Assembly: GCF_000332135.1 (NCBI RefSeq)
Contig: NZ_KB235896.1
Coordinates: 5,289,356 to 5,353,355 of the forward strand
Length of the DNA stretch: 64,000 nucleotides
Source: Anabaena sp. PCC 7108
GTDB lineage: Bacteria > Cyanobacteriota > Cyanobacteriia > Cyanobacteriales > Nostocaceae
Direction of reading: 5' to 3'
Positions 32,872-42,386 of the stretch are shown piece after piece; position 1 is the stretch's first letter, and each line of letters opens with the position of its first letter. Made by a program: the position numbers and the translations under genes. The notes below the pieces were generated by a model that saw only the letters and a list, made by a program, of their open reading frames with translations, searched no databases and was not told where the DNA came from.

Positions 32872-33414
32872 ATGATTGAAATCCTTGCTACACTGTCTGC
32901 TTCAGCAGCTGCCGGAATGAGAGTGGGTACGCCTTTACTGATTATTGGACTATTACAGGGCAGTAACCTCTGGTCTCAAGTACCGATTTTATCAGGCATT
33001 TCACCTCATGTTTTGAGCGGGCTACTTACTAGTTGGTCATTATTTGAGTTATTTGCTTCCAAAAAACTTATTGGGCAAAGAATAGTACAACAAGTTCAGT
33101 TATTTTTATCTCCTTTTGTCGGGGCAATTATGGGGTTAACAGTGGCTTCGGCCACGGCAACTCCCAGCTGGTTAATCGCCTTAATCGGAGGTTTATTGGC
33201 TTTGGTACTACAACTAGTTCTGTCAGGTTGGTTTTATCGCTTGCGTGGTTTGCCACTTTGGGCAGTCTTTCTTCAAGATAGCTTGTGTTTTACACTGGTG
33301 GTTTTTGCTGTCGATGATCCCCGAAAAGGAGGATTAATTGCCCTCATTCTCCTTTGGCTGTCAATTCGCAGTGCTAAAAACTGGTATCAGTGGTACTGGC
33401 AAAAAAGCAGTTAA
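32872..33414 (+). CDS. DUF4126-type membrane protein
   Basis: 180 residues with about five hydrophobic helices (TPLLIIGLLQ, LLTSWSLFELFA, FLSPFVGAIMGLTVA, LIALIGGLLALVLQLVLSG, GGLIALILLWLSIRS). The opening ILATLSASAAAGMRVGTPLL matches the start of DUF4126 proteins, which begin with a similar Ala-rich helix and an early helix-breaking segment. Located in the inner membrane; function unknown. It stands alone between the TCA-bypass unit and convergent hemH. Confidence 0.75.
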   Translation: MIEILATLSASAAAGMRVGTPLLIIGLLQGSNLWSQVPILSGISPHVLSGLLTSWSLFELFASKKLIGQRIVQQVQLFLSPFVGAIMGLTVASATATPSWLIALIGGLLALVLQLVLSGWFYRLRGLPLWAVFLQDSLCFTLVVFAVDDPRKGGLIALILLWLSIRSAKNWYQWYWQKSS

Positions 33415-33552
33415 TGAGTGGTATTAAGTCCGGCTAATTGCTGATCAAAAAAACTCTCCGCCTCACTGCGTCAGTCCTAATGATAAGTAAGTATTCAACC
33501 GGACAATATGTGATAGGAACGGGGGAAAATTAAACTTTTCTCTCAGATAAAA

Positions 33553-34716
33553 TCACAAAATTCCTATGATATGTAGCAAGCCTTGACCGGTAATTAACTC
33601 GATAATCAAGGCAATGAAACCTAGCATGGCAATTCTTCCATTCCAGACTTCGGCACTAGTAGTCAGTCCCCACTCCCAACGCTCTTGAGGATACATTTTC
33701 ACCTTTTTTTTCATTTGGGTGACTTGCGATAGCTTGAGATTAGGCTTTGTGAGTGAATCAATCACCAAGTCTGCTAGTGCTTGAATAAACACTGGATGGG
33801 TGTTAGGCGCAGCAGCACGACGGAAGTTGTGAATTCCTGCTTCCTCAGCTATTTCCCGATATTCAATATCAATTTCTTGCAATGTTTCGATATGTTCAGA
33901 AACAAAGCTGATAGGTACAACCACTAAATCCTTCACTCCTTGTGCGCCTAGTTCTTTGAGTGCGTCTTCAGTATATGGTTGTAGCCATTCTACTGGTCCG
34001 ACGCGACTTTGGTAAGCTAAGGTGTGGGGATTGGGACGATTGAGAGTTTGCATAATCAGATGAGTGCATTCCTCAATTTCTTGTTGATAGGGATCACCTG
34101 CTTCTTCAACGTAACTTTTAGGAACGCCGTGAGCGCTAAAGAAGATATGCGCCCCATCAGGATTAGGAAATTGATTAAGTTGCTCCCTGATTAGTTCCGC
34201 CATTGCTTGCAGGTAACTCGGTTGTTTGTACCAGGAGGGAATGACGGTGTATTCAAGGCGCTGAAGTTTTGGGTTTTCTTGCCATAATTGTTCTAACAGT
34301 CGAAAACTAGAACCGCTAGTACTGATAGAGAATTGAGGATAAAGTGGCAGAATCACCAGCTTATCGATGTTGTCTTGGGTTAATTGTGCGATCGCTTCTT
34401 CTGTGTAAGGATGCCAATAACGCATTCCTACATAAATATTGGCTTCTTTCCCCAAATTACCTAGTTGGGCTTTGAGTGCTTCCCCTTGTTCTTCGGTAAT
34501 TCGCCGCAATGGAGAACCACCACCGATGTACTTATAATTAGCCTGAGATGTCTTAGTTCGCCTGGTAGCAATCAGCCAAGCTAGAGGCTTTTGCATCCAG
34601 CGAAAGGGTAGGCGAATAATTTCCGGATCAGAAAACAGGTTATATAAAAAGGGACCGACATCTTCTAATTTATCTGGTCCACCGAGATTAAGTAATAATA
34701 CGCCTACACGACCCAT
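33553..34716 (-). CDS. hemH: Ferrochelatase with C-terminal chlorophyll-binding (CAB) helix
   Basis: Inserts Fe(II) into protoporphyrin IX. The family motifs are [16 protein letters not shown] at the N-terminus, the active-site His in [20 protein letters not shown], and [21 protein letters not shown] with the metal-path Glu residues. Residues about 345-387 form the cyanobacterial/plastid extension with a CAB-domain helix ([28 protein letters not shown]), which is membrane-embedded and binds chlorophyll, linking heme and chlorophyll supply. 387 residues is the usual cyanobacterial length. It is convergent with the DUF4126 gene and divergent from the methyltransferase. Confidence 0.96.
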   Translation of the reverse strand: MGRVGVLLLNLGGPDKLEDVGPFLYNLFSDPEIIRLPFRWMQKPLAWLIATRRTKTSQANYKYIGGGSPLRRITEEQGEALKAQLGNLGKEANIYVGMRYWHPYTEEAIAQLTQDNIDKLVILPLYPQFSISTSGSSFRLLEQLWQENPKLQRLEYTVIPSWYKQPSYLQAMAELIREQLNQFPNPDGAHIFFSAHGVPKSYVEEAGDPYQQEIEECTHLIMQTLNRPNPHTLAYQSRVGPVEWLQPYTEDALKELGAQGVKDLVVVPISFVSEHIETLQEIDIEYREIAEEAGIHNFRRAAAPNTHPVFIQALADLVIDSLTKPNLKLSQVTQMKKKVKMYPQERWEWGLTTSAEVWNGRIAMLGFIALIIELITGQGLLHIIGIL

Positions 34717-34809
34717 AGCAGTTACTTTCCCCCAATCCTTACAGTTTTTTTACTAATGTTAACAATATATCTTTATTAAATATAAAGCTTTATCAGCAGG
34801 AAAGATGCA

Positions 34810-35481
34810 ATGGCAACTATTTTCAGAGACTGGAGTTATCGTTATCAGTGGCTATACGATGGAATCTCCCGTTTAGCAGCCTTGAGTGTGGGTGGTGAAG
34901 CGCGTTTCCGGCAATTACCTTTGCAAGGCTTAACACTTGACTCAGATACTCAAATTCTAGATTTATGTTGTGGAAGTGGTCAAGCCACGCAATTTTTGGT
35001 GAATTCATCACAAAATGTTACAGGGCTGGATGCTTCTCCGTTATCTTTACAACGTGCGCGTAAAAATGTGCCTAATGCTACTTATGTGGAAGCATTTGCA
35101 GAAGATATGCCGTTTCCAGACAATTCTTTTGATGTTGTACACACCAGCGCGGCGTTACATGAGATGCAGCCTGAACAATTAAGAAAAATCATTCAACAGG
35201 TTTATCGCGTGTTGAAGCCGGGGGGAGTATTCACCTTGGTAGATTTTCATCCTCCTACAAATCCCATATTCTGGCCTGGTTTGTCGGTGTTTTTCTGGTT
35301 GTTTGAAACGGAAACAGCTTGGGAGTTATTAAAGACTGATTTACCGGGTTTGTTAAGAGAATATGGGTTTGAGGTGGGTGAACCAAGTTTGTATGCAGGT
35401 GGTAGTTTACAAGTGATACAGGGCATTCAGAGGGAACAGGAAGCAACTCTTAACAGAAAAAACTCATGTTTAAAAACATGA
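34810..35481 (+). CDS. Class I SAM-dependent methyltransferase with repeat-derived C-terminus
   Basis: 223 residues with a methyltransferase-11-type core: ILDLCCGSGQATQFL (motif I), VTGLDASPLSLQRA (acidic loop), AEDMPFPDNSFDVVHTSAALHEM (motifs II/III) and VLKPGGVFTLVDFHPP. Substrate unknown. The last 18 codons (IQREQEATLNRKNSCLKT) fall inside a dispersed repeat whose other copy lies at 41414-41697 in opposite orientation, so the native C-terminus was probably replaced. The enzyme core is complete. It begins 93 bp from the start of divergent hemH. Confidence 0.85.
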   Translation: MATIFRDWSYRYQWLYDGISRLAALSVGGEARFRQLPLQGLTLDSDTQILDLCCGSGQATQFLVNSSQNVTGLDASPLSLQRARKNVPNATYVEAFAEDMPFPDNSFDVVHTSAALHEMQPEQLRKIIQQVYRVLKPGGVFTLVDFHPPTNPIFWPGLSVFFWLFETETAWELLKTDLPGLLREYGFEVGEPSLYAGGSLQVIQGIQREQEATLNRKNSCLKT

Positions 35482-35626
35482 GATTGAAATAATGACACTG
35501 TTTTTTTTCGTGTCACTCTCCTTGTAAAAACATCCTTTTTTTTGACTGAGCTTTAAACTCTTAAACTTTAGTTTTTTATTTGTTCCCTGTTCCCTGTTAA
35601 GAGTTCCCTGTTCCCTTCTTTTGTAA
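35425..35626 (+). repeat. Dispersed 200-bp repeat, copy 1
   Basis: Near-identical to the reverse complement of 41414-41697. From the outer end inward it holds ATTCAGAGGGAACAGGAAGC, the palindrome CTCATGTTTAAAAACATGAG, and a (GTTCCCT)n tract with about four interrupted units here against seventeen in copy 2, ending CCCTTCTTTTGTAA. No transposase is encoded. Confidence 0.88.
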
Positions 35627-35675
35627 GTGAGCAGTTATCAGTTATCGGTAGGGATGTAAAATTCAAAATTGGAAT

Positions 35676-38600
35676 ATGACAACCTTTTTCAAGCAAATTA
35701 ATAATTGGCTAAAAGCTTTATTTCAGAAATTTAGCAATTATCTCAACAACGAAATTAAAGTTATGGATCAGGAATTACAACAACGGATTATTGTTAATAC
35801 AGCAGATAATCTCAATCAAATAGGTGCTTGGAAATGGAAATTCAATGTAAAAGCAAATTCTTCACCTGTAATTAATGATGGAGTTATTTACACTGTCGAT
35901 GTTGATGGTAATCTTTATGCGTTAGACATTCAAAAAAGTCTTGTGAATTGGTGCTTTTATGCTCCAAAAGAAGGTGGTTTTATTTCCAAATCTTTTTCTC
36001 CATTAGTGGCAAATAAAGTAGTTTATTTCAGTGATAATTGGATAAATTCTTATGCTGTCAATTGTGAAACAGGGCAAGAGTTATGGAATTTAAAAATTGG
36101 AAAATTAGTGCAATTATCGCCTATATTTGCTAATGGTAAGATATACATCAATCTTTTAGCAGCTATCCATCATGATCCTCATACTCCAGGAAAGCCGTAT
36201 CACCCCCATACTCCTATTCTCATACCAGTAGGATACCTCTTAGTTGTAGACAGTCAAACTGGACAAATAGCCTGGGACTTTAAACTTGAACAGTATAGAA
36301 CTATATCGGAGATAAAAGTAGAAAATAATACTATTTTGATACAGGATAACAGTAGAAAAATTTACGCTCTCAACTGTGAAACAGGAACTTTAATTTCTAC
36401 AATTGAAGGGGAAAATTCTCATTTTTTACTTGCTGATGGAATGGGTTATTTAAAAATATTCACAGATCAAAAATTAGAAAATAGTCATTTCTGTGCTGTA
36501 AACATTCACACAGCAGCAGAAATATGGACATCTCAAAATATAGGAAGTCTTTTCTGTTCACCAATTATTAATGATAATATCATTTTTGTCGCCCATGAAA
36601 AACCAGGACATTATCGTATTTATAAATATATAGATGCCATAAATGCAAAAACAGGTCAATTTCAATGGCGTTACATATTGACAACCTCTATTAAACATTC
36701 TTTATTAATTAGTAATCAGATTCTTTATTGTATTGATGAAAATAACATTCACCGTGGTTTAGATATTCAAACTGGTGAGGAAAGATGGCAGTTCACAATA
36801 GAAGAAGATGTGAATTTTTATGGTTTAGATGATCGGGGGAATATTTATCATATACGTCAGGATAAAAAGCTGTATATAATAGACATTCAGACTGGAAAAC
36901 CACTGTGGATATCTTCCATTGAAAGTAAAATTAATTGTCCTCCAATTTTCGCTGATGGTTTTGCTTTTATTCAAAGTGATAATGATTATTTATATGCTAT
37001 CCAAACCAGAGGAGAATTAACGTATTCAGCAAATATAGAAACTTCTCTTTCAGAAGTGAATAATACTGATTCAAATTCTTCAGAATTTAACCAAATAGAG
37101 AATATTGATCCGGTTAAGTGGAAATTTTGGATGGGGAGTAGATACAAAAAAACCTTACTTTCTAGCTTAAGTGATGGGATAGTTTACGTCACTTATGATG
37201 ATTGGCAAGTTGGTACTTTTTTTGTGGCTATTCATGGTCAAACAGGACAACCTCTTTGGGAATTTTCAACTGCTAAAAATCAGCCTCTAAATTCTTTTAT
37301 TACTCAAGAAACTATCTACTTAGTGCGCGATTATTTATATGCTGTTTGTCCTCAGAAGGGAATTGAATTATGGAAGACTGACCTCAAATATTCTGTTATA
37401 AAAATTATTGTTAAAGATGAAGTAATTCTTTTAGAAGTCCAAAATAAAGAGAATCATAATAAATTTTATTACTTGTTGAATAGCAGTAATGGTCAGGAAT
37501 TATGGGAATTAGATTTAACTGGGAAATTTGTCAATTTATTAGGTAATCCTATAATAGAAAATGGCATTATTTATGTAGTTATACAAGATGCAGATAATCG
37601 AAACTGGCTATATAGTTTTGATATTCAAAATGGACAGGAATTATGGCGATTAGAAACTAGAGAATTTACAGAATTAACACCTATTATTGTTGATAATCAA
37701 ATTTTTATAACTAGCAATAAATATTCATTGGGGGTAGATTTACAAACTATAGAAATATTCTGGCAAATTGAGCTTGTTAATTCAACAGATGAAGTCTTTA
37801 TAAATTCACCAATTATTAAAAATGGGCTAGTTTATGCCAATACAGGTAGTAGTTCTGGAAGTAGATTTTATGCCATTGAACAGCTAACAGGAAATATTAA
37901 ATGGCAATTTTATTCTGGTACTAATTGGCTGACTGTTACTACTATTACTGAAGAAACTGTCTTTATTGTTAGTAATCAACAAACTGTACATGGTAAGCAA
38001 GGAACTGTTTATGCTATTTCTAGTATAACTGGAAATCAAAAGTGGTTTTACACAATTGAAAAAGCATTCAAACTGAATACTGTGCTTGCTAATAAACTGA
38101 TATTATTAATAGATGATTCGGGAAATCTCCATGCTATAAATATTGACACAGGAAAAGAACATTGGAATAAAAAAGTGGTAGAAAAACATTTCAATTTCAG
38201 GTTTATTTTCCCCAATATTGTGGAAGAATTTATTTATATCACAGAAAGTAGTACAGTATATGGAATAGATATTTCCGAGATTTTATCAGCACCAGATTCT
38301 CAAGATGATCCTGTTTTCTTAGTACCAGTATCTGGAAATATTAATAATGCTGATGTTTTAGAGAATGAATTAAAGTGGAGTTTTAAAACTGGAGATCAAA
38401 TTACTTCATCACCCGTTATTAGTCATGGTACTGCGTATTTTGGTAGTAGTGATCGCTATTTTTATGCTATGGATATTGAAACAGGACAGGAATTGTGGAA
38501 ATTTCCTACAGAAAACCGAATTATTTATTCTCCTACATTGAGTGAAGATATTGTTTATTTTTCTAGTGATCACTTGTATGCTCTTTCTAGAACAACGGGA

Positions 38601-39443
38601 CAAGAAATATGGAAGTTTCCAGTACCAATAACAGATAGATTTCTATATTGGCCAGTTTTTCAAGACGGAATTATTTATCTAATAGTTGGTAATCCATCTC
38701 GTAGTTATGATTTATTTATCTTAGATGGCGAAAATGGTCAAGTATTAGGTCAGTTTCCCCTAAGAGGAAGAATCAGATTTCCTCCTGCTATTCATGAAAA
38801 AATTATTTACATCATTCGTGATGAAAATTATCATCCGTTTTTTGATGCTATTGATCCAGAAAGTGGCACAAATTTATGGCAATTTGACCCAGCACCTAAT
38901 GATAATCACATATCAACAATATTAGCTCGGCTTTATATACCTGGAATGATGAGACCAGATGATGATAGTCAAGCTTTAGGATGGTTAAATTTAGGAACTC
39001 TGAATGGAAAACCTTCTCAGATTTTGGATAATATTATCTACATTGGTAATTGGAGTAATGCAATCTATGCGATAAACATAGTAAATGGAGAGCTAAAGTG
39101 GAAATTTAAATTACAGTTTGAATTATTATCATCACCCATTATAGTGGGAGAAACAATCTACATTTTAAGCAATAGAAGTAATTTATATATATTAGATATG
39201 AGAACGGGTGAAAAGATTAATGAACTAAAATTTCCAATTTATTTTCATCCTTCTATCGCTGTTTATGAGGATAAAATTTATTATGTAACTCCAGAAGGTG
39301 AAATTTATGGAGTGGATAAAAACACAGGAAACCAACTTTGGAGCTATAGTTTAAAAACCAAGGTAACATCTCCTTTATTGATAGATAATGGAGTTCTGTA
39401 TGTGGGATGTGTGAATGGTTATTTATATGCAATTAATTTATGA
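35676..39443 (+). CDS. Giant PQQ-type beta-propeller repeat protein
   Basis: 1255 residues built almost wholly of BamB/PQQ-like propeller blades, visible as repeating units of the type SPVINDGVIYTVDVDGNLYA and AINAKTGQFQW or GQELWKF, about 25 or more. That is enough for three propellers. There is no signal peptide, lipobox or membrane span; the N-terminus is a short amphipathic helical stretch (NNWLKALFQKFSNYL), so it is probably cytoplasmic. PQQ-binding Trp/Asp residues of dehydrogenases are not evident; it is likely a protein-interaction scaffold. An FHA-domain gene follows after 27 nt, suggesting a phospho-dependent partner. Confidence 0.82.
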   Translation: MTTFFKQINNWLKALFQKFSNYLNNEIKVMDQELQQRIIVNTADNLNQIGAWKWKFNVKANSSPVINDGVIYTVDVDGNLYALDIQKSLVNWCFYAPKEGGFISKSFSPLVANKVVYFSDNWINSYAVNCETGQELWNLKIGKLVQLSPIFANGKIYINLLAAIHHDPHTPGKPYHPHTPILIPVGYLLVVDSQTGQIAWDFKLEQYRTISEIKVENNTILIQDNSRKIYALNCETGTLISTIEGENSHFLLADGMGYLKIFTDQKLENSHFCAVNIHTAAEIWTSQNIGSLFCSPIINDNIIFVAHEKPGHYRIYKYIDAINAKTGQFQWRYILTTSIKHSLLISNQILYCIDENNIHRGLDIQTGEERWQFTIEEDVNFYGLDDRGNIYHIRQDKKLYIIDIQTGKPLWISSIESKINCPPIFADGFAFIQSDNDYLYAIQTRGELTYSANIETSLSEVNNTDSNSSEFNQIENIDPVKWKFWMGSRYKKTLLSSLSDGIVYVTYDDWQVGTFFVAIHGQTGQPLWEFSTAKNQPLNSFITQETIYLVRDYLYAVCPQKGIELWKTDLKYSVIKIIVKDEVILLEVQNKENHNKFYYLLNSSNGQELWELDLTGKFVNLLGNPIIENGIIYVVIQDADNRNWLYSFDIQNGQELWRLETREFTELTPIIVDNQIFITSNKYSLGVDLQTIEIFWQIELVNSTDEVFINSPIIKNGLVYANTGSSSGSRFYAIEQLTGNIKWQFYSGTNWLTVTTITEETVFIVSNQQTVHGKQGTVYAISSITGNQKWFYTIEKAFKLNTVLANKLILLIDDSGNLHAINIDTGKEHWNKKVVEKHFNFRFIFPNIVEEFIYITESSTVYGIDISEILSAPDSQDDPVFLVPVSGNINNADVLENELKWSFKTGDQITSSPVISHGTAYFGSSDRYFYAMDIETGQELWKFPTENRIIYSPTLSEDIVYFSSDHLYALSRTTGQEIWKFPVPITDRFLYWPVFQDGIIYLIVGNPSRSYDLFILDGENGQVLGQFPLRGRIRFPPAIHEKIIYIIRDENYHPFFDAIDPESGTNLWQFDPAPNDNHISTILARLYIPGMMRPDDDSQALGWLNLGTLNGKPSQILDNIIYIGNWSNAIYAINIVNGELKWKFKLQFELLSSPIIVGETIYILSNRSNLYILDMRTGEKINELKFPIYFHPSIAVYEDKIYYVTPEGEIYGVDKNTGNQLWSYSLKTKVTSPLLIDNGVLYVGCVNGYLYAINL

Positions 39444-39470
39444 TAAAAACCGTTTTTTGAGGGTTTAAAA

Positions 39471-39884
39471 ATGCAGGAAATTCAGGAAAGAATTGTCATT
39501 GAACATCAATTGATTGTCACCGGCGACAAGGGATGTCTAACTTATCCTCTGATGGATCGAAATTACACAATTGGCAAGTATTGTAGAATGTGTATTCGCT
39601 TATCTACTACCTCTGTTATGGTTGCTCCTCATCACGCCACATTGATGAAATTAGGGGAGATGAATTGTTTTCACTATCAACTTATCAAATCTTTTTCAGT
39701 TGATGATGAAGATAAGTACAAACTTTTAGTTAATGGTAAACCTATTCAAACTTATGATCTACATGATGGAGATATGATCGAATTTGCTCCGGGTGTTTCA
39801 GCTACATATCGCTGTTTTCATCGAGTTGAAACTATATCAGAAGATTCTTATCGAGGTTTTATAAATTTCTGGAATTTAGACTAA
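39471..39884 (+). CDS. FHA-domain protein
   Basis: 137 residues resembling one stand-alone forkhead-associated domain: LMDRNYTIGKYCRMCIRLSTTSVMVAPHHATLMK corresponds to the region carrying the phosphothreonine-binding residues, and LLVNGKPIQTYDLHDGDMIEFAPG to the closing strands. The canonical GR...SR.H residues are partly replaced (GK, and AP-HH instead of SRRH), so binding may be weak or altered. It is cotranscribed with the propeller gene, 27 nt upstream, and ends before a perfect hairpin. Confidence 0.75.
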   Translation: MQEIQERIVIEHQLIVTGDKGCLTYPLMDRNYTIGKYCRMCIRLSTTSVMVAPHHATLMKLGEMNCFHYQLIKSFSVDDEDKYKLLVNGKPIQTYDLHDGDMIEFAPGVSATYRCFHRVETISEDSYRGFINFWNLD

Positions 39885-39936
39885 AAAGCACAATGTCTAA
39901 ATACGCTGTATTTTCAATTAAATTGAATACTTCTCA

Positions 39937-39967
39937 GATACCCGAATTCTTGAAGAATTCGGGTATC
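39937..39967. terminator. Perfect 14-bp hairpin between convergent genes
   Basis: GATACCCGAATTCT and AGAATTCGGGTATC pair exactly around TGA. It lies between the ends of the FHA gene and argJ, so it is a probable bidirectional terminator, though T-runs are weak. Confidence 0.65.
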
Positions 39968-39977
39968 TAAATCTCAA

Positions 39978-41219
39978 CTAAGTTGTATATTCTGCGTTAA
40001 TTTTCACGTAGTCGTAACTCAAATCACAACCCCAAGCTTTACCTGTGCCATGACCATTACCCACGCTGACGGAAATTAATACTGTATCTTCTTGCAGATA
40101 AGCACCTGCTGCTGCTTGTTTCAAATATGCACTTGCGGCTGCTTTATCAAAAGGTAAAGGTTGACCATTTTCAAAAAGTAAGAAATCGCCTAATTTAATT
40201 TGCAAATTATCCTGCTCAAAAGGCACTCCAGCACGTCCAGCTGCGCCGGCGATACGTCCCCAATTGGGATCACGTCCAAAGATTGCAGATTTGACTAAAG
40301 AAGAGCCAGCAATGGTTTTGGCGATTTGTCTGGCTGCGGCTTCATCGTTTGCACCGGTGACTTGTACTTCTACTAAGCAAGTTGCACCTTCACCGTCACG
40401 GGCGATCGCTTTGGCTAAATGCTGGCATACTGCTGTTAGCATAGCTTCTAATTTCTCGGCTTCTGGTCCCATTTCTGTAATTGCTGGGGTGCGAGATTGA
40501 CCATTGGCTAAAGCAATTAAGCTATCGTTGGTGCTGGTATCACCATCAACGGTAATAGAATTGAAACTTCTATCTGCGGCTCTTGTTAACATTTGTTGCC
40601 ACAGCGTGGATGAAACAGCTGCATCACAGGTAACAAATGCCAGCATGGTGGCCATGTTGGGATGTATCATACCAGAACCTTTAGCAATGCCGCCAATTCT
40701 GACGGGACGGTCGCCTATAGTTGTTTCTAAGGCTATGGATTTTTTCACCAAATCGGTGGTGATAATGGCTCCAGCAGCTGCATCTGAACCTGTTTCTGAA
40801 AGTGCTGCTACTACCTTGGGTATACCATCGCGCAGTATGTCCATTTTAATCCGTTGACCAATTACGCCTGTAGAAGCTAGTAAAATCGCTTCCGGGGAAA
40901 TACCCAATTCTTTGGCTAGTAAATCAGCGCTTTCTAGAGTATCTTTAACACCTTGGCTACCTGTGGCGGCGTTGGCTTGTCCAGCGTTGCATAGTATAGC
41001 TCTAGCGCTATGTTTGGCGTGCAAGCGTTGACGGCAATAGTCTACACAAGCAGCTTTGACGTGGCTAGTTGTGAATACACCGGCAGCGATCGCATCCACA
41101 TCTGACAATATTAACGCTAAGTCCGGCAATCCTGAAGGTTTTAGTCCGGCGGTAATTCCCGCAGCTCGATACCCTCTAGGTGCTGTGACTCCACCAGTAA
41201 TTTTCTGCCAGTCTGCCAT
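39978..41219 (-). CDS. argJ: Bifunctional glutamate N-acetyltransferase / amino-acid acetyltransferase
   Basis: Recycles the acetyl group from N-acetylornithine to glutamate in arginine synthesis. The self-cleavage site is at HPNMATMLAFVTCDA, where the Thr becomes the N-terminal nucleophile of the beta chain; GITAGLKPSGLPDLALI at the N-terminus and FGRDPNWGRI are family marks. I place the start at ATG 41219 (MADWQKITGG), which has GAGGG 5 nt upstream, rather than the in-frame ATG at 41231. Length of 413 residues is typical. No other arg gene is adjacent. Confidence 0.95.
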   Translation of the reverse strand: MADWQKITGGVTAPRGYRAAGITAGLKPSGLPDLALILSDVDAIAAGVFTTSHVKAACVDYCRQRLHAKHSARAILCNAGQANAATGSQGVKDTLESADLLAKELGISPEAILLASTGVIGQRIKMDILRDGIPKVVAALSETGSDAAAGAIITTDLVKKSIALETTIGDRPVRIGGIAKGSGMIHPNMATMLAFVTCDAAVSSTLWQQMLTRAADRSFNSITVDGDTSTNDSLIALANGQSRTPAITEMGPEAEKLEAMLTAVCQHLAKAIARDGEGATCLVEVQVTGANDEAAARQIAKTIAGSSLVKSAIFGRDPNWGRIAGAAGRAGVPFEQDNLQIKLGDFLLFENGQPLPFDKAAASAYLKQAAAGAYLQEDTVLISVSVGNGHGTGKAWGCDLSYDYVKINAEYTT

Positions 41220-41413
41220 AATTTCCCTCACATATTCTATAGTTTGGTAGATTTTTCCGACTTTTACCGCTTCCGGCTTTTGTCAGCTATCCCCTGTTAT
41301 TGTGAGTTTATCTGTTGATGGCAATCTTGTCGCAGTCAGTAATTGTCTTCATCCTTTTTGGCATTATTAATAGTGTCAGTATTATACTGCTAATCATCAA
41401 ATAAATGGAGTTA

Positions 41414-41697
41414 TTACAAAAGAAGGGAACAGGGAACAGGGAACAGGGAACAGGGAACAGGGAACAGGGAACAGGGAACAGGGAACAGGGAACAGGGAAC
41501 AGGGAACAGGGAACAGGGAACAGGGAACAGGGAACAGGGAACAAATAAAAAACTAAAGTTTAAGAGTTTAAAGCTCAGTCAAAAAAAAGGATGTTTTTAC
41601 AAGGAGAGTGACACGAAAAAAACAGTGTCATTATTTCAATCTCATGTTTTTAAACATGAGTTTTTTCTGTTAAGAGTTGCTTCCTGTTCCCTCTGAA
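41414..41697 (-). repeat. Dispersed repeat, copy 2 (inverted)
   Basis: Reverse-complement partner of 35425-35626, extended by a longer heptad array. The pair flanks the propeller, FHA and argJ genes in inverted orientation. Confidence 0.88.
41425..41543 (+). repeat. Heptanucleotide array (GGGAACA)17
   Basis: Seventeen perfect GGGAACA units inside copy 2 of the dispersed repeat. The open frame it creates on the minus strand (repeating FPVPCSL) is an artefact. Confidence 0.92.
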
Positions 41698-41749
41698 TAA
41701 GTAACAATAACTATATTTTGACTATTTAGATTAAGTTGCCTGACTTCCT

Positions 41750-42035
41750 AAGTAGGTGAACAGAAAAAAACCGTAGACGCGGAGCGGCTTCTCGGAGAGT
41801 AATATGTAACGAAAAGCAAAGTTGCCCAAAGCCTCTTTTCTGTTCCCTTGCCATAACGACAATTTTAGGACTTACGCAAGTGTCACACTAAAAATCTGTT
41901 GTAGGGTGCGTCAGACTGCATAAGTCCTGCAAATAAACAGATTGTTGATATCTGACGTGGTTGGTGAGCTTGCCGAACCACACCCTAGCAATGTGCCAGT
42001 TGCGTAAGTCCTGAATTTTAACGCCAACCTACTTA
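41750..42035. repeat. MITE with AAGTAGGT / ACCTACTT ends, interrupted
   Basis: Starts AAGTAGGTGAACAGAAAAA and ends AACGCCAACCTACTTAA. A second copy without interruption lies at 51808-51938. Here the element is split by another MITE (41867-42012). Confidence 0.75.
41867..42012. repeat. 146-bp MITE with 13-bp perfect inverted ends, nested
   Basis: Ends AGGACTTACGCAA and TTGCGTAAGTCCT are exact reverse complements. It is inserted in the AATTTT stretch of the surrounding MITE, which appears on both sides (target duplication). A decayed relative lies at 7157-7381. Confidence 0.8.
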
Positions 42036-42045
42036 ACACTGAACT

Positions 42046-42109
42046 AAAAAAGAGAGCCAATTGAATAGCTCTCCAAATCATCAGGGTGCATCTACTTATC
42101 ACAGTATAA
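42046..42109 (+). repeat. Hairpin repeat GAGAGC..GCTCTC + CATCAGGGTGCATCT, copy 1
   Basis: GAGAGC/GCTCTC stem, then CCAAATCATCAGGGTGCATC and an AT-rich tail with AGTATA. Nearly the same sequence recurs at 42323-42386 in direct orientation. Confidence 0.75.
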
Positions 42110-42322
42110 CATTTTTAGCCTGTGGGGTGAAGCCCCTTTTAGAGAATTTTTAGAAAAAACTCCGCAAATTTATTGTCATTTTGGGTTGCTCGCAATACTC
42201 TTTTAAGTGATTATTTGTCAACCAAATTTTGAATACTTTATGAAAGCAACACAATTGATACTTTTTCCTCAATTTATTTACTTGTGATTTCTAGATTAAC
42301 AAAGCAGTAAATTTTCTGAAAG

Positions 42323-42386
42323 AAAGAGAGCCACTTAGGTAGCTCTCCAAATCATCAGGGTGCATCTAACTATCAGAGTATATCAC
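42323..42386 (+). repeat. Hairpin repeat GAGAGC..GCTCTC + CATCAGGGTGCATCT, copy 2
   Basis: Second direct copy, 277 bp after the first. The loop differs while the stem and the CATCAGGGTGCATCT tail are preserved, which points to selection on the structure or to an element with a conserved end. Confidence 0.75.

Noticed and set aside
41308-41544. Minus-strand frame with repeated FPVPCSL residues.
   Set aside because: It is a translation of the (GGGAACA)17 array inside a dispersed repeat.
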